Shown here: positions 1 through 10,832 of the stretch, one piece after another
Layout: each line of letters opens with the position of its first letter
Numbering within the stretch: position 1 is the stretch's first letter
Origin: Antitrichia curtipendula
Taxonomy: Eukaryota > Streptophyta > Bryopsida > Hypnales > Leucodontaceae
DNA: 64,000 bases
Assembly (NCBI GenBank): GCA_951230915.1
Contig: OX579633.1
Span: 21,114,574 to 21,178,573 of the forward strand
Direction: 5' to 3'
The notes under the pieces: generated by a model
The model's database searches: none
What the model saw: the letters and a program-made list of their open reading frames with translations, nothing else
Told to the model about the DNA's origin: nothing
Position numbers and translations under genes: made by a program

Positions 1-660
1 TAAAATAACAAAAACAAAAAACAACTCACACAACAATGTAGCCACAAAGTCTTCTCTTCTGTATTTCTTATTTTTTAAGTCCCTTTTACAAAGTTGGAGG
101 AAGAGACTTAGAGAGATGGTATTTAGAAAAATGAAAGGATGAAGCGCTAGAATTCAAGAAGTTTGTAGTAGATGAATTTATTTGTATGTTATTTAGTGGG
201 CCCTAGATGGATGAAAACAATTTTGATTTCCACTAAAGGGTTTACAAGGGATGAAATATTTGTGAGTTTTTGTAAGATGGGCTTAGAGTGGATGAAATTT
301 ATTTAGGTTTTTGTAGGTGGGCTAGTTGTAGATGAATGGGGGGTTGGGGTGCCTACAAGCCTATAGGATATTAAAAAATTTGTAGGCTTTTTCCAAGGGA
401 GCTATTTGGAATGAAATTTTGTAGGATTTTATGAGTTGGAGGTGAATTTTTGTGGTTTTGATTTATGCACTATAGAGTTTGAATTTGTTTTGGAAGGATA
501 CAAAGTAGAGGCCAAAGATGGCCTTGATATTGGTATTCATAATTCCTTGCATTCAAACTTTTGCACATATAAGGTAGAAGCATTAGTAGTCAATCATTTA
601 AGTGATTTTGGAGTTGATGGTGTCATGGTGAGGAGCAGGGCTTTTATTTTGGGTTTCACG
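1..660. other. AT-rich intergenic stretch
   Basis: No supportable gene. Between about 160 and 430 the phrase 'gatgaaattt ... tttttgtagg(a)tggg' recurs in degenerate form, suggesting an old tandem repeat or transposon remnant. Nothing else is recognisable. Confidence 0.4.
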
Positions 661-663
661 AGG

Positions 664-948
664 TCGCCTGAAAGGCGAAATGATTTGAGCCTCTACAGTG
701 CTATTGGCGATATAATAATTTCTGTGGTTTTATTCTACTGGCGACACTTTAGTCTTAAATGGAGAATGCTCTGGCGATGACCAGATTTTTGAAATCTATC
801 CACTGGCGACGTGATAATGTCAGTGAGTGTTAAAGAGGGCGACATTGCAAGACCATCCAGTGCAAACATGGCGAATTAGGCAAATCATGGACAATATGAA
901 TGGCGAAATGTTTGTGCATTGTATTGGTTGAAGAAGCTGACATGGCGA
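664..948. repeat. Periodic GGCGA array, left copy (~32-33 bp spacing)
   Basis: GGCGA occurs at 674, 706, 740, 773, 805, 838, 870, 902 and 944, giving spacings of 32, 34, 33, 32, 33, 32, 32 and 42 bp. Only the GGCGA core, often preceded by T or CT, is conserved; the rest of each unit is almost unrelated. This is either a highly diverged minisatellite or an array of evenly spaced binding sites. A similar array lies on the other side of the hAT gene (5195 onward, resumed at 12459), so both may be subterminal regions of one transposon. An inverted TCGCC at 664-668 sits directly before the array. Confidence 0.6.
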
Positions 949-1012
949 AAAAAAGTTTCAATTCAATGCATGCAGACAAAAACCAGTCTTCCCAAGATTT
1001 AGGAAAACAAAA

Positions 1013-1185
1013 CTAATTAGAACTTCTACACACAGGACCTGCACACAAACACACACGCTCCGATGCCTCAGTAAAAATGTGCACACAAACTGATGGAAGA
1101 AAGACTAACTACAACTTCTGTTCACAAAACCTGCACACAAATACAGAGTCTCCGATGCCTTAGTAAGAATCTGCCTACGGAAGCT
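1013..1185. repeat. Imperfect tandem duplication (~92 bp unit)
   Basis: Two adjacent units share 'aacttct...cacaaa/gacctgcacacaaa' and 'tccgatgcct(c/t)agtaa'. Unit starts are near 1021 and 1113. The units have diverged moderately, and there is no coding content. Confidence 0.55.
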
Positions 1186-1473
1186 GAAATCAGCACAAGT
1201 TGGGAAGGATGAAAACATACACATGTTAACAAGCATATTCACATGTTCACAAACAAAGATTACATACCACAATGTGACATATAAAGAAGCCAGTAAACAT
1301 GCTCACAAATCACAACTTTAACAGAAATAAGAGTGTAGGTTAGGGAGCTCATTGCAATGTAGTTGCCCCTAGCTGGGCCAAACCTGCAAATGAAAAAGGA
1401 CCCCACAACATCAAGTTCCTTTGCAAGGTCTTTAAATCAAACAGAGTTTCACAAACTGAAAGATGCAAACTGA

Positions 1474-1595
1474 AAACCTATTCTGCCAAGCTGCAAAGAC
1501 CTGCAAAGGCAAACTTAAAAAGCTGAAAATCTATTCTGCCAAGCTGCAAAGACCTGCAAACGCAGAACTGCAAAGCTACATCCATGAATCATGCT
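1474..1595. repeat. 53-bp direct repeat
   Basis: The string 'ttctgccaagctgcaaag' followed by 'acctgcaaa' occurs at 1481 and again at 1534, a 53-bp period. It lies just beyond the 3' end of the hAT transposase gene (minus strand) and may be part of its 3' UTR or subterminal region. Confidence 0.6.
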
Positions 1596-2237
1596 AGGAT
1601 TCACAATCCTCAAAATTGAACCACCGCAAAAGCTAAGCGTGGGACAAATAGCGACCTCTCTCTCCTGCACTGAACCATTCTTCAAACGCTTTTTGGTAAA
1701 GAAAATTTTCAAGTGTGAAAAGTTTTTGGGAATACATCCCAACTGCCACTTCCAAATTCTCCACTAGAGTAGCTCTGAGCTTGGATTTGAGAAACGCAAG
1801 GGAGGAGAAAGTCCGCTCATCCTCCACTGAACCGATCACATATGTCACGGCAATCTCCGCCAACTTGATGAATTCTGAGAAATTCTTGGTGAGGTTGTTG
1901 TTGGCGTCAAGTACCCTCCACACTTTAGTGAGTGGATTCACATCAAAGGGGGGAAGCATCGCTGCCCTAGCATTTGATTTCATGCATGTCTTAAATAAAC
2001 CACGTTGTGACATCAAGAGGTCACGATTTATCAGCGGAGGCAACATGAGTTTACTGGATCCAGAACCCAGAACCTTCCCGTTCCCATATGTTTCCATCAG
2101 AATTCGGAGGTGCCTATCAAATTGCGCATCGGCATTGCCCTCACACCAAAATTGCGGGTACATTATTCCCAATGCCGACATGACATTTTGGACAGGGAAG
2201 CGACTGTCCAGCTCCTGGATTAGCTTAGTTGCAGCCC

Positions 2238-2519
2238 CTGCCAAGACAACACAAGCACGCAAGGTAAGCCAATGCAATCACAGCAAAGACATAAGTCCAA
2301 CAACATGGAATTGAGCTTCCAATTGCCTGTGCTAAGTTACTGATGGTAAGGATTCTCTTCTTTTTCTCCTGTAAACTAATAGTAACATGTAATTCTGCAA
2401 GAATCAAGACATAAAGGAACTACAGCAAAGGCGGAACTTCAACCAAACATTTAGATAAATTGATGCATTGGCCACATCAAGGGAGGAGAAAAGAAGAAAA
2501 GCGGTTTAGGTGAACTCAC
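2238..2519 (-). other. hAT intron 2
   Basis: Intron of 282 bp with a GTGAGT donor and CAG acceptor. It splits a codon 1+2 consistently with both flanking frames. Confidence 0.75.
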
Positions 2520-2919
2520 CGGTACATTCAGTTTTCACTGTAGTCACCAAGTCAGCCCAAACGTTGCGATCCACTGGAGCCGAATTGTGCTCGGCGTGAA
2601 TCTTTTCCCCGTGACACACAAAAGACAAGATGGCGGAGCCGTCATTCAAGTCTGTGATCCATTTTATATGGATCTGTTCATGACTGCAATCCAACAAGTT
2701 TGTAAATGACCAGAACTCATTCGTGGAGAAGGAAGTAGCTGGATTCTCGTACATAGTGTGCAAAGATGCTTGGCAAATTTTCACAGCTGCAATGAAATCG
2801 CAGATGAAAACATCTCTTTTCTGAGCAAAGTTCACAAGGTTGTCTATGGCGTCAAGAAGAGGGAGCAAGGCACACATCCCCAACATAGTGTACGGATCGA
2901 GAAGGAGAACAAGGCAAGC

Positions 2920-3187
2920 CTGAAAACCACCAAGACATGAATAAAAATCTGAAGACGCTGAAAGCATGGAACACCCTCAAGTTCACAGCAAGTTCAAACA
3001 AATTCAAAGGAACAAGACAAAGTTACACTCATCCCAAGTCCACAAGTCCAAAACAACTTTACAGCAAGTCCAAAGCAAGTTCACAGCAAGTAAACGAACA
3101 AGATTTTAAAATCGAATTCACAGCAATTTCAAACAAGCACAGGAACAACAAGTTGAAGCATACTGGACAGAAAGGGCGAAAATATAC
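2920..3187 (-). other. hAT intron 1 with repetitive content
   Basis: Intron of 268 bp with a GTATAT donor and TTTTCAG acceptor, phase 0. On the plus strand it is filled with short degenerate repeats of 'cacagcaagttcaaa', an internal low-complexity expansion. Confidence 0.7.
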
Positions 3188-5194
3188 CTCTGCCTTGTCA
3201 TTTTGACCTAAATCTGCTGTCATCGTGTATATCAGTGTGCGGTATTCTGAGAGGAGTCGCCGCAGAGGCTCGATGAAAGAGATCCAACGAGTTTCAACTC
3301 GTTTGAGCATTTTCAGCCCTTTGGTGTCACACAATTCCGCCAGTGCCTTGAATTCAGTTAAACGTTTTGGACTTCTGTTGAAATAAGCATGTGTGACTTG
3401 GAGCACCTTACCAATAGATGCAAAAATGCCCAAGCTCTCCAAAGCCTTAAAGGCCAAGTTACACCTGTGAGCAACGCAATGCACACCATGAATGAAAGGA
3501 GCAAACTGATCCCTGAGTTGGACCGTGATACCTGACCGCAAACCTTGCAGAGTAGAAGCGCCGTCACACCCAAAACTGATGACTTTCTCGGCCAACTTCT
3601 TCGTATCGAGTCCCCCGCTAGTTGCCACGGCCTCGACGACCAGTTTCGTGACATTTTCTGCATTCGCAGCACAATCGACTCGCTACAAGGCTACGAGGAG
3701 AGGGACCCGAACCCAGTCACAATCCACGTAACAATGGACGGAGAGGTAAGAGCCAGTGTCCACAGCAGTGGCCTCATCCACCGTAATTGCCACGAAATTT
3801 GCGTTGTCCAGAAGTCTGTGAATCTCTCGAACCACAATTTTGTACATGTATGATGCCATTACCCAGCCATTGTTGTCACACCAGTGTGCACTTGGTAAGT
3901 CTGGAACAGCTAGTAATTTGTACAAGCTCTGACGTGATTCGAACTCAACCATTGGACGACCACTTTGTAGGACCTGAAACATCGTGGCGAATTGAACTCG
4001 TTTTCTACGAGATTCCACTGTCGTGCAATGGTTAACCTGTTCCAAGATAGAAGAAGGCGCACGGGCAGCATACAACCGCATGTTGTTGCGGTGTTTGCAT
4101 TTGCTTGCGATATACTGTTCACCTTTCTTCACGCCATGCAAGGGCAAGTCCCTTTTGGCGGTCCGTTTCCCATCATGCTTAAACAGCGTGTCTGATTTAG
4201 GGGCCAAAATGCATGGTTTGTGGTCAAAGGTGCTACAAACCTTGCACCGAACCATGTGCAACACCCCATCGCTAGAAATGATTCCCTCAGCCCACGGGAG
4301 CTTTGCGGCCCACTTCGTCTGGAATTTGCGGTGTCTTTCATACCGCTGTTGTGCTGCGCTTTTGGAACTTTGGGCCTTCACCTTAGTAGTTGCTCCCTTC
4401 TTGTGCGGCGGGGAGTCTACTTCCTCGTCTTCCACCTCAGTAGCGTCAGGAACCTCTTTGAGACCGCAATTATCCTCCGACGAATCGGAGAGGGCAATGA
4501 CAAGTGACTTCGACGTCAGAATTCGAGTGTCTCCAGAACCAGTGGAGGTGTCAACGGACAAGGTTTTGTCACTGCCGAACTGCAATGGTCCACCCGAATC
4601 GGAGGAAGGGTACTATGGTAAACCATCAGACTCTGCCCCTGGAACATCCGGGAATCGACTGTCCAAGACGGTGGAAAGAGGTTGCCCTGCAGATGAACCG
4701 CGTGTGCTTGCAAAGTACGTTTGCAAGGTCGATTTCGCCGTTGCCCTCCTTCGCGCAGTCTCCACCGTGATCACACGGACCCTTTTTTCCCATCGAGCCG
4801 CTGTCAACGCCTCTCGAGCATTGTTGACAGATTTCTCGAGATGCGTCGCCAAAGCCGCCTCCCCTGCCAAACAATCATCAATCTGATCGTCAATCGAATC
4901 CATGACGGATAATTCAGATAGACAAGCCACCCTACAGCGTGAATCTTCAAACACAGCTCGCAACTAAGAACGAGTTAGATGCAAAATGCGGGCAGCACAC
5001 TTCAGCGATTACAAAATTGGGAGGAGTAGAACACATACCCAAGAACTGATCGCGCCTCCGCATTCATTCCGTCTGCTACCCCACTCCTGCAATAAACCAC
5101 ATACAACAACAACACATAGTGGACAACAATTGCACCGATGAGCACAGAAATCATTCCAACGATTTAGGTACAGGCTACTCCCCGGCGGTATCCT

Positions 5195-5253
5195 GGCGAT
5201 AGGTGTCCCTGTGAGCGCGCGGAGTGGCGATAAATGGCAAGGCCAACGCCGCT
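5195..5253. repeat. Periodic GGCGA array, right copy, part before the LTR insertion
   Basis: GGCGA sits at 5195 and 5226 (31 bp apart). The giant LTR element then interrupts the array. If the element and one copy of its CCGCT duplication are removed, the next GGCGA (12459) falls 34 bp after 5226, in phase with the array. The array is therefore older than the insertion. Confidence 0.6.
5249..5253. other. Target-site duplication CCGCT (left)
   Basis: CCGCT immediately precedes the TGTGAG end of the long element and is repeated at 12448-12452 directly after its CTCACA end. A 5-bp duplication is typical of LTR-retrotransposon integrase. Confidence 0.8.
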
Positions 5254-6792
5254 TGTGAGCCCTCAAGTTAGCACTTGAAGCTCTGGATTTATTTTTCGCG
5301 ATTTATTGTTAGTTTTTAGTGTTAATTCACGCAAAATAGCATGAATTAGTAGTTGAGAGGAGTTTGGTAGAAGTCCCTACCAGATTAGTGAGGAACCTTC
5401 CCAAATTCATGGAAAGCACAAAATACTATGCTTTTCTATGTTTATGTCTTAAGTTCAGTGTCTTAGAGTCCATATTAACGTATTAGAGAGATGTGATGAA
5501 GTAAGAGTTAGCCAGTTCTAGTGTCTTGTCTATGTAACACTTGACATGTGAATACATGTGACATCCTGGCTAAAGTACAAGAGTCCATATCAAGGTTTAG
5601 AAGTATCTCGATCCAATTCATGTAGAATATGGATTAGTTACATGAAGACCTATAAATGTTGAAGAATATGAATCAGAATGCAAAGTAGAAGAAAGGCGAG
5701 GTGATTGGAGCTTACAAAAAGGTGCTTTTAGGGTAAAAGCATGCCAAGAGATCAACAGCGGAGCTAATCAGCCAGAACAACCCCGGTACCAGAATAATTT
5801 CCCCCCCGGGCGGAAATTATTAAGGAATTGCTAAAATTAGCATCCTTATTGGAGGTTTGGTTTTGCCCTTGGCCTTTGGACACTTCCCAAAAGATTGCCC
5901 AAAAGTTTCGGGATTTTACAAAACTCCACGATGACTCCATGGGAAGTCAACCGCCTTTGAAACTGATGGTAATTTCTTAGAAATTATCCAGAGTGCGGTA
6001 AAATCTCACTAAAAATTAGATTAGAGTTTTATGTATTAAATGAGCGACCTGTCAAGTTTAAAGACTTTCTGATAGTCAGAAGTACCCGAATCGGCATCAA
6101 CATCAAATTTAACAAGAATTTACAAAACGACGGCGAGTTGACCGGCGAGCCAGGAGCTAGCGGTGTCCGAATGTCGCAAACAAGGAATGTTTTCTTACTA
6201 CTACGAACCTTCCAAGCAACCCTAGCCAATTAGTTTTCTCGGGAAACTCAAATTCCATTAGTTGGGATTTTGACTTTTCTCTAGAATTACCGTTAGTGGT
6301 TTTTACAAATATTTACAGCCTGGAAGAAGGGAGTCGGGGGTCCTCCAGACTAATTGGGGTCTTCTGAACGCGATGGCGCAATCGGTTTTCAAATTGGAGT
6401 TTTTCCCTAAAAGATAGATAGGGTCAGCTCTTAGTTTGACTTTTTTAGAGTAATTTGTAGTAATTCGAGGTTAATTAACAAAATATCTTGGTGAAAATCG
6501 AAGATTGGATTTAGTTAAGATGTCAAATCTTTCCTTTAAAAGCCAATTTAGATTAAACTAAGAATATTTGGATTTGACCTAGGATTAAATTGCAAAATAT
6601 CTAGGTTAGTTAGGGTTATTTTCATAAAATCTTTGGGGACAATCAAGGATTTGATTTAGGCAAGATTTCAAGGCTAATTAAAGCCTTCAAGGAACTTGCT
6701 TAAGGACCTTCCTTCCTATTAAACAAAGATTAAATGCAAAATATCTCATAGTAGTTTAGAATTTAGTTAGATAGTTAGTTAAACATTTTTTA

Positions 6793-6855
6793 ACCGACAA
6801 CTTACCGGGGAGGGCTTGGCTCGAGTATAAAAGGCCTCCCCTCGAGGTTGTCGGT
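6793..6855 (+). promoter_or_regulatory. TATA box inside a two-step inverted repeat (LTR promoter)
   Basis: TATAAAA at 6826-6832 is enclosed by nested complementary arms: ACCGACAAC (6793-6801) with GTTGTCGGT (6847-6855), and GGGGAGG (6807-6813) with CCTCCCC (6835-6841). Five-base internal loops separate the two stems. Copy 2 has TATATAA at the equivalent place (about 46,559-46,566, minus strand). The conserved position supports a real promoter; the stem may be a binding-site arrangement or a cruciform. Confidence 0.55.
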
Positions 6856-6879
6856 ACCCTCATTCTTATACCCTCACTC

Positions 6880-9030
6880 TCATTTTCTTTTCTCTTTGGT
6901 ACTGACACGTTGTCGTGTAGAGAGGAGCGCGCTTAGGGAACACACGAGGTGTCTGGCTGCAGGTTGTGAGTGTAGATGAAAGTTAAGTAACAAAACTTGA
7001 ATCTTCACTTAATCTTTTCTTCAATCTTTCGTTGACCTATCATGTGGTGGTTCTATAGGGCCAAAGGTAAAGGTGTGTTATAAGAAACAAGGCCTCGGAC
7101 GGGTAAAACGGGACAGCCAAACCACGAGTTGGCCGTCCGAAAGATTGGCTCCTAAAATCAAACCCACGGTGACCAGGAAGCGCCTTTCACCGGTGGGAAC
7201 AACAAATAAGATCGACCATGTGGGCCATTAACCCCACTTCGTCGCCACAAACACAAAAAGGAGCGCTTACTGGATAACCACGGCTCGCAACAAGTTTACA
7301 ATGCAGAAATTGAATTGCAACTAGCCTCCAAATCCGGCTAGGAATAACAGAAATGAAAACGAACCACAAGCCACAACACACTGGAGACCTTCAAAGCTCT
7401 TCAAATCTTCATCTTCAAGTCTTTAAGCCTTCACATCTTCAAAAATATCTTCAAAACTCTAAAAGAACTCCAACTTCACCTTCAAACTACTTAAACTCCA
7501 CTCAAAAAGAAAAGGCAGCAGACCTTCCTATGCTTCCATACTCATAACTTTTGCATTTCTTCTTCAAATTAAAAGATTGATAGCTTTTCTGAGAGCTAAC
7601 AAATTTTCCTATCACTCCTACAACTTTCAAGTCACTCCAAAACTCTGTCCAACTTCTATGACCTCTCAAAGTTTCGGTCCATATATGATAAAAACAAGAG
7701 ACTCTCTCACCTTCTCACACTCACAACTCACTCATAAATGCTCCAAATTGAATGAATGATAGCTTTATAGAAAGCTAACAACATGTACTACACTCCATCA
7801 AAGTTTCATTCTAAACAAAAGACCTGTCTGTTTTCTATGGTCGGTCGAAGTCTCAGCCCCTCTTCATAGGAGGCAGCAGACCTCCCTCCACTCAAACAAG
7901 CACAAATCTCAACTCACAACTTCAAATAAAGCAAGAGAGAACAATTTGGAAAGCTAACAATATGATAAACAACTCCTCCAATTTTCATTACCAAATTCCA
8001 AAAACCCAATACACAATGAGCTTCCAAACACTCGGTTCCCCCAAAACAACATTGGGAGAGAAGATGAATAGTGTCCATCTTTTCCTCCCCTTTTCCAACA
8101 CCTTTTGCCCCACCTAAACAAGTGTACATCAGCCCTTAACTCCCTCCTAAAGTCAACTTACACCTAATGGCCTTCATATTTGGCCCCACATCTAAATCTT
8201 TATCTTTAACTTAGAAGGAAAATCACTTCAAAGTCCAAACTATTTCCATTCTTTCCTTCTACAACTATACCAAACAAAATAGTTTCAACAAAATACTTCA
8301 AATATGAATTGAAGTACTAACATTAAACCAATGCCTATTAGAGGTAAAAAAATAGAATTCCAAGACTATTTTTTACTCCATCTGCAAGAACTTGAGAATG
8401 CGCTTGATAGTCGCAGCGATGTAATCAACATGACCCGCCTTTGTTAAAGGATTCACTGGCCCTTCTAACCAACGATGGTGACCACGACTTCCTTCAGTAG
8501 GCTTCATCATACAGTAATATTGATCAACGTTGAGACCTTCGAAACATCCTTCAAATGTCACATCTCGACTGCCAGGCTCAACACATCCAACCTGCAACAA
8601 AATCACCAGTGCCCGAGCGTCACGTTGAAGATTCCCGTGCCATCGCCGCTCCACACGAGGTTGCTTTGGCGGACGAGAAGGCCCAGCTTCTTCTTGTAGA
8701 CGCTCATGCGGCGGCGCAAGACTTAGTGGCAGAAGAGGTTGATCCGGTAGTTGTGACAATGAAAATTCAAATCCAGGCTCCGATTCTACTTTTTCCTCTT
8801 GGGACTCTGAAAAAACCCTCCAGTTCGACATTCTGACTATAAAGTGGAAAATTAATATCACTAATGGACTTCAATGAAACTCTAAAGCAAAGCCGTCCTT
8901 TTAAATAGATAACATGAACCTCCACGAAACGTCATCTTGAAGTTATTTAACAAAATAGCGTCACCATGAAGCTACTCAATAATACATATTATAATATGTT
9001 TTTATACTATGAACAAATTTACAACATGAC
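6880..9030. mobile_element. Probable nested insertion in LTR copy 1 (borders approximate)
   Basis: Sequence on either side resembles copy 2, but this block has no counterpart there. Part of it (about 7200-7500) resembles 33,885-34,100: the phrases 'gaccatgtggg(t/c)cat' and 'cccactt(c/t)gtc(g/a)ccac' are shared. It is therefore a separate dispersed repeat. The middle is rich in 'cttcaaa' runs. Exact ends and target duplication could not be fixed. Confidence 0.45.
8373..8831 (-). CDS. Unrecognised 152-aa ORF within the nested insertion
   Basis: The frame is open from the ATG at 8829-8831 to the stop at 8373. It is more GC-rich than its surroundings and has protein-like composition: an acidic N-terminus (SQEEKVESEP), a proline-rich stretch around residues 30-70, then a mixed C-terminal half with EGPVNPLTKAGHVDYIAATI. 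No domain is recognised. It could be a captured gene fragment or part of the nested element. There is no TATA or splice evidence, so it may be only a chance ORF. Confidence 0.3.
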   Translation of the reverse strand: MSNWRVFSESQEEKVESEPGFEFSLSQLPDQPLLPLSLAPPHERLQEEAGPSRPPKQPRVERRWHGNLQRDARALVILLQVGCVEPGSRDVTFEGCFEGLNVDQYYCMMKPTEGSRGHHRWLEGPVNPLTKAGHVDYIAATIKRILKFLQME

Positions 9031-9489
9031 AACGTTGTCAGACCAAACCTTATTTCCATTTCCTTATTGTTGCTCTGTTGTGCTACCAACACGTTGTTGG
9101 AGCACTTTAAGCCAAAAATTGGCTAATTCCTTCTATTTCTTTGCATTTTCCGCTAATTCTCTTGTGTTTTGAAGGACTAGAGGGTCCCTTCAAAACCTAT
9201 TGCTTTCTTTTGAATTTGGAGGTTGAAAGCCCCAAAACTTTGATTCTTTGCTTAAGATTACTTGAATACTAATCCATTGTAGCACGTGAACGCATTTGGT
9301 ACTAAATACTTAAAGCGGCAGGGCTTGACCTTGCCAAAAGTATTTTAGACTAATTTCCTACTCAAAGTTCGTTGTATAACGGAATTTGAGGTTTAATTGT
9401 TAATGTTCGGTTAAACACTTTCATGTGTACCTCCTTTAGAATCTAACTTTCGAAATACTTAAATTGGCTTAAAAAGCTCCGTTTGTCCT

Positions 9490-9665
9490 GGGGTTGCTCC
9501 CGCACGGCGAAGCTTTGACTTTTTGAACCCTGGAAACGGATACTTGAAACTTAAAATTGTTCGATTTGACCTGAGGTTGCCCCCGCACGGCGAAGCTTTG
9601 ACTTTTTGAAAGTTAAGATTTGCCATTTAAAACTCAGATTTACCTCGTACGGCGAAGCTTTAATT
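9490..9665 (+). repeat. Threefold repeat of a 'gcacggcgaagcttt' block
   Basis: The sequence 'cccgcacggcgaagctttgac' minus its last bases recurs near 9499, 9582 and, as 'cgtacggcgaagctt', near 9645. Copy 2 of the LTR shows one clear instance near 45,948-45,975. This looks like local expansion inside LTR copy 1. Confidence 0.6.
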
Positions 9666-9989
9666 TGGAATCACAAATAAGGTTCTTTTGAACCTTATTT
9701 AAAGTTCAAAGTTTGTTGTTTCATTTCCCCTTTGTTTTGGACACGTGGTGGAGGTATTTTGCTTCCAATTTGCCATTTATTGCTTATGTTACTCCCAAGT
9801 TGGTTATTTTGATTATCATTCATTTAAGTTTTAGATATTGTTTACAAAAATTAAGCTTATCCTTGTTTTGTGTTTTACAATTAACAATTCTTGATTATAT
9901 TCTAGTGTTGTTGTTTTTTTTTTAAAAGGAAGAGATTGATTTTTGTTCTTTAAAAGTCAATTTCAGTTTGATTAAGGGTGTCGAAATTT

Positions 9990-10260
9990 CAGTTTCAGTA
10001 AGGATCAGTAAGGGCCTGTGGAGACGAGAGCAAGGGAACGCTGGGGGCCAAAGACTGGGAACGTTCCGACTAGCAGCAAGACGGGACGAGACCCCAACGA
10101 CCCTGCCGAGACCCCGACCTGACGACCTGACGGCGGACAGGGACGAAATGACAACAAGGGAGACGAGACGAGACCCCAACGACCCTGCTCGAGATCCCGA
10201 CGTGACGGGACCAGACAGGGGCTGAAAACTGACAGCAAGGAGGAGAAAACGGAAGGAGAC
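9990..10260. repeat. GC-rich, strand-skewed minisatellite in LTR copy 1
   Basis: Repeated 'gacgagacccc-aacgaccctg' units occur in an otherwise AT-rich element. The corresponding place in copy 2 (45,415-45,680) holds a different GC-rich minisatellite. ORFs here are by-products of the repeat and are not called as genes. Confidence 0.55.
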
Positions 10261-10635
10261 GACCTCCTGTGGTAACGAAATTTCAGAGTCAGGCCAGCGG
10301 TGGTTTGGAAATACAGCCCAGCACAATTCTGGATTTTTTCCAAAATTTTCAGTAAGAATTGTTATGAACTCATGATTCAAAAGCTATTTGGTGGCTTAAC
10401 CTCAAAACTAAATCCCAAGACATAGGCGGTTGTTGCCACGTTACCAACTTTTTTGCAAATTTTGGAAAATTTGAACACTAAGGATTTTGAACTAACATTC
10501 GCCTCGGTTCTTGAACCTCTCAAATTCTCTCTCCGCCATCGCCAAGAATTCAAACAACAACAACATCATAAGAAGTGGAAGAAAGCGAGATCATAAGAAG
10601 GTTAACAAGGAAGGACGAAGAATAAAGGAGTTAAG

Positions 10636-10832
10636 GTTAGTATCTTACTATTGAATTTTGGAATTGTTTTGATTATTCTATTCTTTTCGTTAGTATCTTA
10701 CTATTGAAAGTTGGATTGTTTTGATTATTCTATTCTTTTCGTTAGTATCTTACTATTGAAATTTGGATTGTTTTGATTATTCTATTCTTTTTGTTAGAGT
10801 CTTACTATTGAAGTTTGGATTGTTTGGATTGC
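10636..10832 (+). repeat. ~52-bp tandem repeat, about 3.7 copies
   Basis: Units begin 'gttagtatcttactattgaa' and run through 'ttggattgttttgattattctattctttt'. Four starts are visible from 10,636 to about 10,792, with few differences. The array lies in the downstream part of LTR copy 1. Confidence 0.75.

Larger units (their letters stand above)
1633..4903 (-). pseudogene. hAT-family transposase, three exons, two amber stops
   Basis: This is a DNA-cutting transposase gene of the hAT superfamily, disabled by nonsense codons. The exons are 4903-3188, 2919-2520 and 2237-1633. Introns have GT-AG ends (GTATAT...CAG, GTGAGT...CAG) and the phases fit (0, then 1+2), giving 2,721 nt or 907 codons. The start is the ATG at 4901-4903. 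Family evidence: an acidic N-terminal tail; a cysteine/histidine zinc-finger-like segment (RCKVC...H); a first catalytic aspartate in ITVDEATAVD; a second in SFGCDGAST; the RW motif in VETRWISF; and the C-terminal hAT dimerisation motif SVEDERTFSSLAFLKSKLR near the end. TAG codons at 4613-4615 and 3683-3685 interrupt an otherwise open frame, so the protein cannot be made at full length. No clear terminal inverted repeats were found. Confidence 0.85.

Noticed and set aside
664..948. CRISPR-like array (short repeat with unique ~27-bp spacers)
   Set aside because: The conserved word is only 5-6 bp, there is no cas gene, and the context is a eukaryotic plant genome. Described instead as a periodic GGCGA array.
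4023..4886. 287-aa plus-strand ORF opposite the hAT transposase
   Set aside because: Antisense shadow of the transposase exon; the minus strand carries the recognisable motifs and splice sites.
9968..10380. Arg/Pro-rich ORFs on both strands
   Set aside because: They coincide exactly with the GC-rich minisatellite of LTR copy 1, and open frames occur in several frames.
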